This document shows, piece by piece, positions 21,943 through 33,359 of a DNA stretch of 64,000 nt. Origin of the DNA: Watersipora subatra (taxonomy: Eukaryota > Bryozoa > Gymnolaemata > Cheilostomatida > Watersiporidae); NCBI RefSeq assembly GCF_963576615.1, contig NC_088715.1, forward strand, positions 28,906,463 to 28,970,462, read 5' to 3'. A program made the position numbers and the translations under genes. Every line of letters begins with the position of its first letter. Position 1 is the first letter of the stretch. The notes under the pieces were generated by a model. It was not told the DNA's origin. It did no database searches and was given only the letters and a program-made list of their open reading frames with translations.

Positions 21943-24900
21943 TTAGTGGGCAACAGGACAACCAAACCTCAAAGGAGGCTTTCTCTCCCTTATGGGTCTC
22001 CCTGCCTTCAAATTAGCATCAGTTACATTTCCCTCGTCATTCTCACACTCTTGGTATTGGGTTATTTCAGATTCTGCTTGTGATTTAGGGAATTTTGTAA
22101 CCTCAGTTACATTTCTACGGAACTGTCTTCCATTTTTCTCACTGTTAACAACAACCTCTGACCCTTGTCTAGACACAATTTGATACCTTTCAGGACTGAA
22201 AGTTGGACTGAGCTTGTTTGTTTTCTCAGCTCTTACCAAGACAGTATCACCGACAGCAATGTCATTATTCTGAGCACGGTGTTTAGCATCTATGTACTCT
22301 CTAGATTTCATTTTAGCCAAAACCTGCCGATCCCGAACTTCACCATCTAGATTAGGTTCACAACGCTCTAAGCATGGAAGTTTAGTACGCATTTGCCTAC
22401 CCGTCATTAGCTCTGCTGGTGACACACCAGTAACAGAGTGAGGCGTAGATCTGTAAGCCATAAGAAATTTTCTAAGCTCACTCTTGAAATTACGGCCAGA
22501 ATTTTGAGCAATTTTGAGAGACTTCAAAAGAGAACGGTTTTGCCTTTCTACCTCCCCATTAGCAGCAGGCCAGATTGGAGTAGTTGAAACCCAGAACACC
22601 CCATTCTGTTTCAAATATGTTTGAAACTCGCTACCAAACTGTGGGCCATTATCGGTTCTCACAGATAAAGGAAGACCCCACCTGCTAAATATGTCCTCAC
22701 ACGCCTCTATAATCTTGGCTGCAGTGGTAGACCTCAAGAAGCAGATCTCAAAATACCTGCTGTAATAGTCGACAATAACAAATATACTTTCACCGTTAGG
22801 TAATGGTCCTAGAAGATCGCATGCAGTGTGTTGCCACGGTTGGTCAGGCAATTTAGTACAAGAAATTGGCACAGGTTTATTCGGCGTGGACACCAACAAG
22901 CATTCAAAACATTGATTACAAATCTTTTCCACATCCTTATCCATAGATGGCCACCAAACTTTGGACCGCAAGCGCTGCTTTGTTTTAGTCAAGCCTAGGT
23001 GACCTTCATGACCTAAGCTAACTACCGAAGTTCTCATTGTTGTTGGAATCACAAGCCTATTACCACGCAAAATGACTCCATCACACTGGCTCAGCTCTGG
23101 TGACACTGCTTTGTATATAGGTAAGCATTTGTCCCAGCGACCATCTAACAAAGCCTGCCTTACTAATTTCATTTCAGGACACTCAATAGCTTTGGCTTTA
23201 ATTTGAGAGAAAGTCAATGCCACTGGAACTGATTCATTAGCCATCATCATTATGTATGAGTCAGCAACGTTTGCAACGGAGCGCTCATTGTCTATACCTA
23301 CAGACAGTCTAGAAAGGGGGTCAGCTATGTTCTGACTACCTGGCTTATACACCACTTCATAATTGAACGCTTGCAACCTAAGAACCCATCTCTCTATGCG
23401 CGGAGTAGGCTGAGATGTAGATCTGTTAAAAATAAATTGCAAAGGCTTATGATCTGTTATGAGACAAAATTTGATGCCAAGTAAATACAATGCAAAATGT
23501 TCACAAGCCCAAACCAGCGCCAGGGCTTCGCGCTCTGTTTGTGAATAGCGTCTCTCTGTTTTTGTGAGACTTCTGTGACCATAAGCAATTACCCTTTCCG
23601 TTCCATTTACATTTTGACTGAGAACTGCCCCCAGGCCATAAGGACTCGCATCAGCAGTTATGCTGGTCTTAGCATTAGCATCAAAGAAAGCAAGCGTTTT
23701 ACTGTCAGCCATAAGTGCTTTAATTTTGCAAAAGGCAGCATTTTGCTCTTTCTCCCAAATAAAAGCTGTGTTTTTCATGGTCAACCGCAGCAAAGGTTCG
23801 GCATGTGTAGATAGCTGTGGCACAAATTTCCCCACAAAATTGGCTAGCCCTAGAAAGCTTCTTAGCTCAGATACATCTTTAGGCACTCTAGCATCTGCAA
23901 TAGATTTCAATTTCTTTGGGCAAATTTTCACACCTTTGCTTGAAATATTGTAACCTACATAGGAAACTTCGTCTAAGCCAAACTGACATTTGCTAGCATT
24001 TAATGTCAACCCAAGTTGCTTTACTCTCTGCAAGAATTTGTGTAACCGCTCATCATGTTCTTCTTTACTCGAGCCATATATTATAATATCATCAGCATAG
24101 TTCTGGCAGCCTGCCAAGCCAGATATAGCCTTTTGTATTTGATACTGATATATTTCCGGGGCTGAGGCAATTCCAAACATTAGTCTTTTATACCGGAACA
24201 AACCAAAAGGAGTGACAAATGTGGTGATACTTTTAGACTGGTCATCTAGTTCAAACTGATGAAAACCCAATTTCAAATCAGCCTTACTGAACACTTTAGC
24301 CCCATTCAGATTAAACAGTAACTCTTGTATGGTTGGAATAGGATGCCTCTCCCTCACAATTGCCTTGTTGGCTTGCCTCATGTCCACACACAAACGAATG
24401 TCATTGTTGTCTTTTGGCACTGTGACAATAGGACTAACCCAGGGAGTAGGACCTTCTACCCTCTCAATAATATCAGAAGCCAAAAGCTCATCTATCTTAA
24501 CTCGGGCTAAATCTCTATGTCCAAATGGCATGCGCCTTACAGGTTGTGCAACAGGTTTCACCGTTGTGTCTATGTGCAATGAAACCTTAAAATCTCTTAG
24601 ACAACCAACACCCGCAAAACATTGAGGGTACTTGCTAATCCATGGCTCCACACCCAGGCCAGTAGAGCTGCCTGAACTGCAACTGTTCACCCCACCAGCC
24701 AAAGGACCAACTCTCAACAAGCCCAAAAATTCAGCTGAGCATTTGCTTATTAGTGTGGCAGCATTACCATTGAAAATGTAAAATACAGCAGTAGTAAAAT
24801 TGCCATTAGCAGGAACAAAAACATCAATGTTAGCCTGACCAAGTAAATCAAGATGCTTAGAACTACTACCATAAGCGTACAGTTTCTTGTTTGTCTGAAC

Positions 24901-25959
24901 TATCTTAGCATTTACTGACTTTGCTGTGCATTTGTCCATCAGGTTACAAGAAGCACCTGAGTCTACAAGTGCTTGCACAGCCACATCATTTAATTTGACT
25001 GAAACCTTACCAGACGCAGAAGAATTATGTGGAAACACCTCACCAGTTGTGTTGATATTAGTGTCAGTAACAGCAAACAAAGTGTCTGTATAATAATTGT
25101 CTTCTCGTTGTGTAGATGATTCCTCAGAAACGCTATTTACAATCTTTTTCTTCTCTTGCTCACAAAATTTAGAGCCGGCGTAATGTCCTTTCTTTTTGCA
25201 CACCTTGCAAATTCGGTCTCTCGCTGGACAGTCTTTCGATGATGCCAGATGCTTTGGAGACTTGCATCTGTAGCATATTCTGTTACCATCACTACTAGCC
25301 GAACCAGAAAATTGTTGTCGAGATTGAACACGCTTTTTATGGTTTTTACCAGATTTACTAAAAATTCTATTCACAGTATTGTTACCACCACTACTGGAAA
25401 TAGCACTATTTCTTTGTGCCTGTATTTCATCTGCCTGTTTAACTACAGACTCTTCCGTGCTTGCTAAAGCTAATACAGTGTCCAAGTCAAGTGTTGATCC
25501 TCTCTCCAACAACTTTCTCCGAAGTGTTAGCGAAGGGCATTTCTCAATTACCTGGTCCCTAATCATCGTGTCTCTTTCTTGAAACTCACAGGTAACAGCT
25601 AATTGTTTCAGCCTAGTGACATATGAAGCAACAGTTTCACCGGAGTTAAATCCAGCCCGTCTGAATACAGACCGTTCATACGGTATGTTTGTCTTCGGTG
25701 TGAAATATAAGTCAAGAGCTGCCATAGCCTTAGTATATGCATCACCGTCTGTTCCTACCTGAAGAGTATCGTATATATCCTGTACTTCCTCCCCAGCACA
25801 GTCCAACAGAATGGCACGCTTTCGCTCGGCATTTGTTACACCACGCGCCTCAATGTGATACTGCAGAGATCTCCTCCATTTCTTCCACCTCGAACCAACA
25901 GTCAAGGGCTCAGTAGACACAAAAAACGGCTTAACAGTACTGTCAGAAGCAAAAGCCAT
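21943..25959 (-). CDS. Gypsy gag-pol polyprotein, intact
   Basis: 1338 residues in one frame from ATG 25959, the first ATG after the primer-binding site. Gag is about residues 1-280 and ends in two zinc knuckles (C229/C232/H237/C244 and C251/C254/H259/C266, both CX2CX4HX6C, longer in the last gap than the usual X4). The aspartic protease has VDSGAS with Asp333. Reverse transcriptase shows the ADLKLGFHQ block (Asp561) and YADD (621-624). RNase H has Asp770, Glu811 and Asp836. Integrase has an HHCC finger (H984, H987, C1017, C1020) and DDE residues Asp1048, Asp1103 and Glu1138. All key residues are present. The protein makes cDNA in cytoplasmic particles and inserts it into the genome. No frameshift separates gag from pol, so the gag:pol ratio must be set by processing or another route. 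Confidence 0.97.
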   Translation of the reverse strand: MAFASDSTVKPFFVSTEPLTVGSRWKKWRRSLQYHIEARGVTNAERKRAILLDCAGEEVQDIYDTLQVGTDGDAYTKAMAALDLYFTPKTNIPYERSVFRRAGFNSGETVASYVTRLKQLAVTCEFQERDTMIRDQVIEKCPSLTLRRKLLERGSTLDLDTVLALASTEESVVKQADEIQAQRNSAISSSGGNNTVNRIFSKSGKNHKKRVQSRQQFSGSASSDGNRICYRCKSPKHLASSKDCPARDRICKVCKKKGHYAGSKFCEQEKKKIVNSVSEESSTQREDNYYTDTLFAVTDTNINTTGEVFPHNSSASGKVSVKLNDVAVQALVDSGASCNLMDKCTAKSVNAKIVQTNKKLYAYGSSSKHLDLLGQANIDVFVPANGNFTTAVFYIFNGNAATLISKCSAEFLGLLRVGPLAGGVNSCSSGSSTGLGVEPWISKYPQCFAGVGCLRDFKVSLHIDTTVKPVAQPVRRMPFGHRDLARVKIDELLASDIIERVEGPTPWVSPIVTVPKDNNDIRLCVDMRQANKAIVRERHPIPTIQELLFNLNGAKVFSKADLKLGFHQFELDDQSKSITTFVTPFGLFRYKRLMFGIASAPEIYQYQIQKAISGLAGCQNYADDIIIYGSSKEEHDERLHKFLQRVKQLGLTLNASKCQFGLDEVSYVGYNISSKGVKICPKKLKSIADARVPKDVSELRSFLGLANFVGKFVPQLSTHAEPLLRLTMKNTAFIWEKEQNAAFCKIKALMADSKTLAFFDANAKTSITADASPYGLGAVLSQNVNGTERVIAYGHRSLTKTERRYSQTEREALALVWACEHFALYLLGIKFCLITDHKPLQFIFNRSTSQPTPRIERWVLRLQAFNYEVVYKPGSQNIADPLSRLSVGIDNERSVANVADSYIMMMANESVPVALTFSQIKAKAIECPEMKLVRQALLDGRWDKCLPIYKAVSPELSQCDGVILRGNRLVIPTTMRTSVVSLGHEGHLGLTKTKQRLRSKVWWPSMDKDVEKICNQCFECLLVSTPNKPVPISCTKLPDQPWQHTACDLLGPLPNGESIFVIVDYYSRYFEICFLRSTTAAKIIEACEDIFSRWGLPLSVRTDNGPQFGSEFQTYLKQNGVFWVSTTPIWPAANGEVERQNRSLLKSLKIAQNSGRNFKSELRKFLMAYRSTPHSVTGVSPAELMTGRQMRTKLPCLERCEPNLDGEVRDRQVLAKMKSREYIDAKHRAQNNDIAVGDTVLVRAEKTNKLSPTFSPERYQIVSRQGSEVVVNSEKNGRQFRRNVTEVTKFPKSQAESEITQYQECENDEGNVTDANLKAGRPIRERKPPLRFGCPVAH

Positions 25960-25974
25960 TACAAAGTTCCTTTA

Positions 25975-25987
25975 ATCCTCGTCGCCA
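25975..25987 (-). promoter_or_regulatory. Gypsy primer-binding site, tRNA-Ser type
   Basis: On the minus strand, three bases after the 5' LTR, the sequence is TGGCGACGAGGAT. It is complementary to CCA plus the 3' acceptor end (ATCCTCGTCG) that I recall for animal tRNA-Ser(GCT). The 13-base match is strong; the tRNA identity rests on memory. Confidence 0.8.
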
Positions 25988-25990
25988 AAT

Positions 25991-26218
25991 TGTTATATGT
26001 TGAGCATTTGAAACACTGGTTTACTTTAGGCTTAGAAATTGTGACTTGCTTTATTGGCAGCTGAAGCTGAACTGAAGATATGGACATTATGCAATATGAC
26101 AAATATACAATTGTCCTGCACTCAAACAAGTGCAGTCAAACAGGTGCACATAAAACAGATACACATAAAACAAGTACACATAAAACAGATACACATAAAA
26201 CAAGTGCACATCATAACA
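25991..26218 (-). repeat. Gypsy 5' LTR
   Basis: 228 bp with the same TGTTAT...ATAACA ends as the 3' LTR. It drives transcription leftward. AATAAA on the minus strand lies at 26050-26055. The tandem ACACATAAAACARRT units occupy 26141-26207, in U3. Confidence 0.97.
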
Positions 26219-26223
26219 AGCCT

Positions 26224-26779
26224 AATGTATTGATTTTTGTCAGTCAAATTTGTGTCATAGACTTACTTGATGTGAAATTATTACCTCATAGTTTGGCATA
26301 GTTATTGTTGACTTTCCTACCATGAAGATGTAGGCCTATTGGCGATTACAGAGTTGTAACTCAAGACGCAACCCATGCATTACAAGTTATGGCTGTTGAT
26401 ATGTTGTAAGAGGTCTCTTAAAGCTCTTAATGATTTAAAAGTAATTGGGTTGGTCGCTCTAGTTTCATGCCCTAATTTCGTAGGAGGCTTTACAGCAATG
26501 GTTCTCATCATACTTCAACACAGTATAAACCAGCTTATAGTGTCATGGCTGCCTAGTACCAACTTTATGAGACTGAATGCCACTCTCTTTCCTCTTACCA
26601 AAATCATATATATCTTACACAATACTACCTACAGATCTGTCTCACATAGGAGTACGAGCTATTGATATGAAATTCTTGTTAGTAACCATCCCAAAACCCA
26701 AGAATTTGTATAGCATATCTTAGAGTTACTCAACAGAAACTAGTTCCAACATTACTATTTAAAAATGAGCACAAAATTT
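26224..26779. other. No gene seen
   Basis: Intronic DNA to the right of the Gypsy element. The 96-codon frame at 26375-26665 has no recognised content. Confidence 0.4.
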
Positions 26780-27182
26780 TAGTGGATTTTATCAGAAAGC
26801 ATCGGTATTTGCCATTATTTATGATCGTTTTTGATGTTGGAGGTATTCTGATTGCCAGGATGTTTCAAGATTGAAATTGACAAAACTTGATGATGGGTAA
26901 AGCACTGAGATCAAGCGAAAGTATGACTGTGACATATATAGCTGCGAAGAGACGACAGAATGGCGTAATGCTGCAACTTGAACACAATAGCCGATATCAA
27001 CTATCATAACGATCACTATTAGTGACATCTTTTCGCACATATTTTTCTTCCGGGCATTTGAACCATGACCATGATCACATTTTGGTGATCTTAATCTAGA
27101 AACATTCTGGCAATCAGATCACCCCTAACATCAAAAACAATCGCAAATGATAGATAAATACCGATACTTTCTGTGAGAAATT
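26780..27182 (-). mobile_element. Long-TIR MITE, family A, copy 2 (inverted)
   Basis: Arms match copies 1 and 3 (TAGTGGATTTTATCAGAAAG on the left; AATCGCAAATGATAGATAAA on the right). The asymmetric core reads GTTGATATCGGCTATTGTG on the minus strand, so this copy lies opposite to the other two. Confidence 0.75.
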
Positions 27183-28070
27183 CAGTGTAAGTTCATTTTC
27201 AAACATGTCTGAACCTCTATTCACTGAAGGAATACTGCAAGCCCAATGCATGCAATATTCTTTGACTAACAACAAAATTACAGAAAAAGGCCTTGATTAG
27301 ACCCTTCCGGTCTTGCTGCTGCCCTCTTACATAATCCTGACAGCAGACATGTTTATTAGCCAGACCAAGCTGCCGTAAGCTATAAGCTATATCGCCACTG
27401 CCTTATGCCACTCATACTCCAGCACCTATGAAGCTATATGTTTGCTTGCTGTGCCACGCTGGGTCCTCTCCACGGATATAATGGGGAACGTGTCAGACAT
27501 CTGGTCTTAGTTTAGCTCCAGCCAATGAAAACAGACCGCAATTCATCCACCTATTCACCAGTTCCCTGAAGCAACACTTCATTTGTGGTCAAGGTTTTCC
27601 TGCCTATTCTATTTGAGAAAATTGTATGCTTTTGGGATAAACTTCAAACAAATTGTAATGACATGACACTATCACGGCAACTGTGGTGTGGAAACTAATA
27701 GATTGAGATCTCACTTAAAAGAATGTTGAAAAGCCTCCATTTGTAGAAATTACCTAACCCTTATTTCCAAATACAATCAGCCAATTTATGTGTGTTTGCT
27801 GCAGTATTGAGTTGCAAAAAGACATTAAACTATCAGGATGTTGGTTATACAGTCTTTGTTTTGCAACATTTCTAAATGCTAATAAAGTAATAGGACTATT
27901 AACACTATTGATTGCTGTGTGAGCTTATTTAAAATGCTTTGGTTCGTTATTCAGAGACCTTGGCTCTTAAAAAGACGTTGCCTCCACTTTAACCCATATA
28001 TTTTGATTAGCAGACTATATTTGTTTATTTTCAAAACACTTTTAAATTGATTCATTGATTACTAGTAGGA
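27183..28070. other. No gene seen
   Basis: Intronic DNA. The stretch near 27610-27725 repeats part of 11565-11690 (TATTTGAGAAAATGGTATGC-like, then GACATGGCACTATCACGGCA-like), so an older interspersed repeat probably covers it. Confidence 0.45.
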
Positions 28071-28265
28071 AACCTTGCGATACCTGTAATCTCTTTTATT
28101 TTTAATCAGACAGTCACCAGGTTTATGTTTAGGGAACTGGTTTTCAGGAACCAGATGAAGTGTTAAAACCAAATCTTTCGACGACCTTGCTGAAGGCATG
28201 CAATGTATGCGTGGGGGTTTTAATGAAATCAACCAAAATATGTGGAAACGAATAGCGTGCGCACT
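28071..28265 (+). repeat. Dispersed repeat family B, copy 3
   Basis: Carries TTTTTAATCAGACAG, CTGGTTTTCAGGAACCA and GAAGGCATGCAATGTATGCG in the same order and orientation as 3745-3930. Confidence 0.55.
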
Positions 28266-30280
28266 CACATATATATGACAAGAGTGATATTTATTATTAT
28301 ATATTATCTAATACTTCTAGCTGTCGAATATGCTTTTTATATTCCGCTGTTTTACTCTCCATTCATTAAAACTTGATTGTCAGTCATTCATAAAGATAGC
28401 TGAATAAAGATTCTGAAGGGCATTTCTTGCTACTGTGACAACCTCCGATTTTTTGGATTTGCTCAATTTAGCATAAGGCTATAAATTATTTATAATTTCG
28501 AACTGGTAACGGATTTTGGTACCGAAATCTGCTGATCAGCTAGCCCTGCCTTTCCAGAAGACTGCCAGCGGCGGTATCCGCTGTCATATCAGAATGTTGC
28601 TGTACTAAAATCTCATTGATTCGATGATACTCAACTCAAAATCAGCAGTCTGTAACATCTAGTTCATAAAATGTTAGCGTTCTGAGCGAATTAACTGCAA
28701 ATTTTACTGTCTTTATTTTTGGTCCCATGGTCTAATTTATGTTGAAGGGTATTGACAGGTGGGATAAAGGCCATATCTATCCATTATCTACCCATCAATT
28801 TTGCCTATTCTATTTTTGCTTGTAAACAAGTAAAATATCGCATAATAAAGGAAAAAGCATAATAAGTTGATAGAATCGTACCAGATGGTCAAGTGCCAGA
28901 GTGCTAATTGTGAAAAACAAAAACCCAAGAAACTTCCAGTTTTTGCAAACATTGTTTTGATACCTGTGTGTGCCTTCCACCGGTAGTTTTATATATTCTC
29001 TCCTTCGGCTCGCCCGTATCCTTTGAATGTCATTTCTGTTCAATACCCTCTTTACAGTCTTCAGAGATTTCCTGTGCTGCACCTGCCGGCTGTGTTAACA
29101 TCTCTGCAGTAGCTACCTGTGATAATGGAAATTGCATTGCATCTTATCTTACGCAGTCATGGCAGAAGCGTCTTTGGCAACATTTTCTATGCCTGTTTTA
29201 AGAATTACCTGCCATTTCCATCTTGTAAACAGTTTATCCCAAGAGCATACAAACAATGGATGTTTGACAAAGGGATTTAGGGCTACCAAACTGACGTGTG
29301 TAAACTTTGTTAAGTTGACATGCAAAGAATCTTTACGATGATTGTTGCTTGTGATAAACATCCCGCAAAAAATTGTTCAGCTGATAACCAGGGTAGTAAG
29401 ACGATGACTACCAGAATAACTCAAAAGTGTCACCCGTCAAGCCACTCCATTTTATGGTTTGTGACCAATGAGTCATGAACTTTGTACCAAATACACATAA
29501 TCTTCAGTGCTTGTATCAATCTTGTGGAACGACTGGTTTTTCATCTGCCTGTGAAAAAACCTTCAACTGTGTATCAATTGCTACCCTTCCTCCTGACATG
29601 ACCTCCATTTCCATCAGATGACCACCCATGACATTCTGACCTTTCATGACCTTCCCTTGCATTAGCTGTATTTTTGAGTGCTAGAATGTAGACTATGTTC
29701 ATACTTTCTGTCACTACAAGCTTCAATTCACTATCCTGACTCTTCCGCAATATCATTAGATTACCAACTTTAATGCACTTTTGTTCAATTCACTAAATAA
29801 TTCCTGACTTCTGTCTTTTTTCCTTTTTTTCTTCTGGTAAGTAACGAAAAACATAATTTTGTCGATGATTACTGATGGCAACAAAAAGTTATCCCTACAT
29901 CGTCACACGCAACCCATGTTTATGGGTATAATGGATAGTATAAAATTACTCACACAAAGAGTGGATGCAGTGGAGACTAATCTGTCAAGGAATGACAGTT
30001 AACGCGAGCTACATTAGCACCTATTGTATGTCTTATACATATAGACTACAGGACAGATGTGTCAATTGCATATCTCATCTGATTTGAGCCAATTACTATG
30101 GTAACCTGTACATTTGTCTCATAGATTCGCTCTTGCATAACCCTAATTTATGATAACTTATCCTTAAAACAATGTTGATTACCTACTAGGAAACAAAGCC
30201 TGTGACAGATCACTGACATTTTACCATCAAATTTGTTTGCATAATCATTTGTAAAGATCTGACCAGGTTATTTTTTGCAG
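28266..30280. other. Intron sequence, no gene seen
   Basis: The end of the large intron before the exon at 30281. A TTTTTTGCAG acceptor closes it. Small frames at 28968-29361 on both strands overlap and cancel as evidence. Confidence 0.45.
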
Positions 30281-30388
30281 GCGACATTGATGACGATGAT
30301 GATGGTTTAGATGAGTCTTTTGGAGAGGCTATGAACAAACAGAGGGACAGCATGGGCAAATGCTATTCCCCACATAGTGGCAATGAGG
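30281..30388 (+). CDS. Host gene exon, acidic segment
   Basis: 108 nt between TTTTTTGCAG and G/GTGAGT. Two of three frames stop within ten codons; the third is fully open and begins GDIDDDDDGLDESF after one borrowed base. It is phase 1-1, so it can be skipped without a frameshift. It encodes a six-Asp acidic stretch followed by EAMNKQRDSMGK. Both splice signals are strong. It joins in frame to 33098. No family is recognised. Confidence 0.8.
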
Positions 30389-31804
30389 GTGAGTGTTCTC
30401 TCTCCTTCATAGCAGCAACACAGCTCAGCAGAAATAAGCAGTCAGAATTAGAATATTTGGCCAGCATCAATGATTTTATTTACAATGTGACTATTTGAAA
30501 ACCCGACTCAATATAACCAACTCACACATACAAATATATAGCATGTTATGTTTATGATAATAGTGTGAATTATCAGTAAGGAATTGTAAAACTGAAGAAA
30601 CTGTAACTACTATATTTTATTAGTTATTGAGCTGTTTTTTTCTAATACCAAATTTGAGGAAAATATTCAAATAAATAAAAGCATGTTTACTACATAAAAA
30701 TAAGTCATAAAGCCAAGCCACCATAATAAAGATAAATGCAATTAGGATATAATAGTACAACTCTGTAATAGCATTCAACCTGAATGCTGTCTGATTTATC
30801 TGAGTAGGATATCTTATTGTGCAGAGGAAGGAGCTGTCGAGACTATTGTTTAATCATAATAGCTGAAGTATTGGCTGTCTTGCAGTCAGTCTAACAGCTA
30901 ATTCCAAAGGATATTTTATGTGTTGCAAAATCATACAAATTTGTCATCTGTCCTATTGTTGTATTCTAAAAACAACCTAATCCAGCTATGGCCAAATAGT
31001 GGATTGAGATCCGGATATTGATCTCTATAGTTTTTGGTGGATCTTTTAAGATGGCTGTCAAAAGATATTTTTGATGTATTTTTTTTAATTTAGTTTAAAA
31101 ATGATTTTTTTAAACTTTTCCTAAAATTTTTGTAAATGCATTGTTTTCAGCAATGAATTTTGTCAAAAAAAATCATAGAATACTACTTACAAGTACTCCT
31201 CTTCATGAATTTTAAGATGTGCTGTCAGTATCAAGAAACTGTTTTTTGATAGTATTGTGAAGTCAAAGCCTACTCATCATTTTTCTCACTGATATCACAC
31301 CTATTTATTACAGCACATTCATTCAATGACTCTTAGTCAAAATACGTACATAAACAAAGTTTAAAAAAATCATATTTGATGCTTTGTTGTAAGATGTGCA
31401 CAAATAATTGCATGTTTATGTATGGTAAAAAAGAAAAATGCACATCTTCAGCTCTTTGTGGATCTTTAATCCATCAGATTTGGCTGTAACGGATTATGAC
31501 CAAAATCATTTGGCCCTGATCTAATCTTTAATTGCAATGCATTCCGTCTACTCCCAAACCTGGTTCAACGATAGCCAATCAGGTCATATTTTAGATTGTC
31601 TATTCATTTTGTTATCAGCTTCATACATTAGTATCTTTCCAGATTGTGCTATCAGCTATTTTATGCATAATTTCTTGTCACATTTTCCATGGAAATGTTA
31701 ATGTTGTCATACCTAAAGTATTTTGACATGGATGGTGCGAGGTTAAATTAGGTAGTAGTGTGTTGGCACAGCGAAAATTAGACTGTGTTCAGAGGGTAAG
31801 TTAA
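30389..31804. other. Intron
   Basis: AT-rich intron between host exons. Nothing else supported before the piggyBac-like element. Confidence 0.5.
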
Positions 31805-32901
31805 CTCATTCGTAGCCATCCGCGAGTTAACTCGCAAAATATATCGTAGCTAGGCTACCAACGCAAGTTATCTTGTCTTGGATAATTTACCCATTCCATG
31901 CACAGTTATTTTCAAGTTATAGAAGAAAATGTTTTTTTGGTTTGAAAAAAAAATTTCTGGCCACCCAAAAAAATTTAAAAATATGCCTCAATGATATCTC
32001 TGGCAAAAGCTATAGCCAAATTACTAAACCGATATCGACATCTACCTAAACCGGAAGTCATCGCGGTGAATTTAACTTTTATCGTTCGTGATCAATTTCT
32101 TTCAACTCCAGAAGTAAATATGTAGATTCAGAAATGGTAAGACATTGAAAGACTGCGTAAATCAAATTAAAACATTATTTTTAACGTTTCCAAGTTTTTA
32201 TTATTTTTTAATTCTACCAAATTGAATTGTTATGCTCGAATGAAAATGCACTTTTTAAACAGTCAGCCATAGTCAGACTAAAGTTATCATTCACTTTTGA
32301 TAGGATCATATTGATTCTTGGAGCTGTCTATAAAGTCTTAAAAGTCAAGAACAGAGCTGTTGAACATATTTTTATTATGTGAACTTTGAATATTTATTAT
32401 TTACTGTCATATGTTTATGACAGTTTATTTGAGTTATATTGGCATGTAGATTAGCTATGTTTTGGTTTGAAGGAGGATACTAGTGAAAGTTCGAAATTAG
32501 AGTTTCATGATTTTTACATTGATGAGTAACTGTTATATATATAAATATTAAGTATAACTGCATGTGTATTGTATGTAGCTAAACAATATTTTTAGCTAAA
32601 CTACTTCTATTTTTAACATTTTATTTTGAAATCCTAACTCTGTTTCAGCATTCAAAGGTTTTTGAAAATCAGAAATTTTTTAAAACTGCCTTCTTTGAAA
32701 CACATGTTTACATGTAAGTAATAGGAAATCTTTATCCGAGTTTTATACCAATAGAAAGAGAAAACTTAACTAGTAATTTTGAAAATTGAATGGGTAACCT
32801 ATCTCAATTCAGTTTCTTGTAGCAGAAAGTAAAGTAATAGCATTTTCCTGAGAAATGACTGGTATTTGAGGTAGATCTCATGAAAGTTAGTTGCGAATGA
32901 G
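31805..32901. mobile_element. piggyBac-like non-autonomous element, 1.1 kb
   Basis: Flanked by TTAA on both sides (31801-31804 and 32902-32905), the hallmark target of piggyBac. The ends are CTCATTCGTAGCCA and the inverse of CTCATTCGCAACTA, 8 bp perfect and about 10 of 14 overall. The left end has an inner GAGTTAACTC palindrome. There is no transposase frame. It lies in a host intron. Confidence 0.65.
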
Positions 32902-33097
32902 TTAAGATTTTGGTATATTCATTTCCAGCGTTCCTAACAGAAATGATCTCTCTTGCTCAATATTAGAATTCTTTCAGCTATGAAAGGTTTTGGGTTTCCC
33001 TCAATCCGACTCACCATATGCATTAGTGCAGGTAAAAGGTCTGTGTCAACAATTAAGAGTCACTTGGCTATGTGATGTCTATGTAATACCCCTCTAG

Positions 33098-33259
33098 GTG
33101 ACGATGAGACTGACCCCAACATAGACTTTGCTCACAAGAGCAAAGCCATGAATAACCGATTCAGTAATATGAGCAGCTCTATAGGATCCCTGGATGGAGA
33201 TCAGACGGATGGTAACACCGAAGATACCAGGCTCAGCTCTACTCATTCCAACAATAACG
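33098..33259 (+). CDS. Host gene exon, Ser/Asn-rich segment
   Basis: 162 nt after CCCCTCTAG and before G/GTAGAA, phase 1-1. It joins the acidic exon as Gly and reads GDDETDPNIDFAHKSKAMNN, then a run with SNMSSSIGSLDGDQTDG, ending in STHSNNN. Strongly hydrophilic, with no predicted fold. SSSIGS and similar sites are typical kinase targets. The acceptor has a modest pyrimidine tract, while the frame is uniquely open. Confidence 0.75.
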
Positions 33260-33359
33260 GTAGAATTACTAGCCTCATTCTCTGGTCATCCTCATAATCG
33301 TCTGCTAGTCATCCTACCTAGTTGTGCTTGACGGTTGCCCATCATATTCTTCTCTAATC

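Larger units (their letters stand above)
21268..26218 (-). mobile_element. Complete Ty3/Gypsy LTR retrotransposon
   Basis: A 4951-bp element on the minus strand, antisense to the host gene, inside its first large intron. In element order it has the 5' LTR (25991-26218), primer-binding site, gag-pol ORF, a 0.43-kb 3' untranslated stretch, polypurine tract and 3' LTR (21268-21495). The target duplication is AGCCT at 21263-21267 and 26219-26223. The LTRs read as identical by eye and the ORF has no stop or frameshift, so the insertion is young and may still be competent. Domain order PR-RT-RNaseH-IN with HHCC and DDE is Ty3/Gypsy. Sequence style (one gag-pol frame, short LTR) suggests the Mag/K02A2.6-like branch, which is inferred. 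There is no convincing env. Confidence 0.97.
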
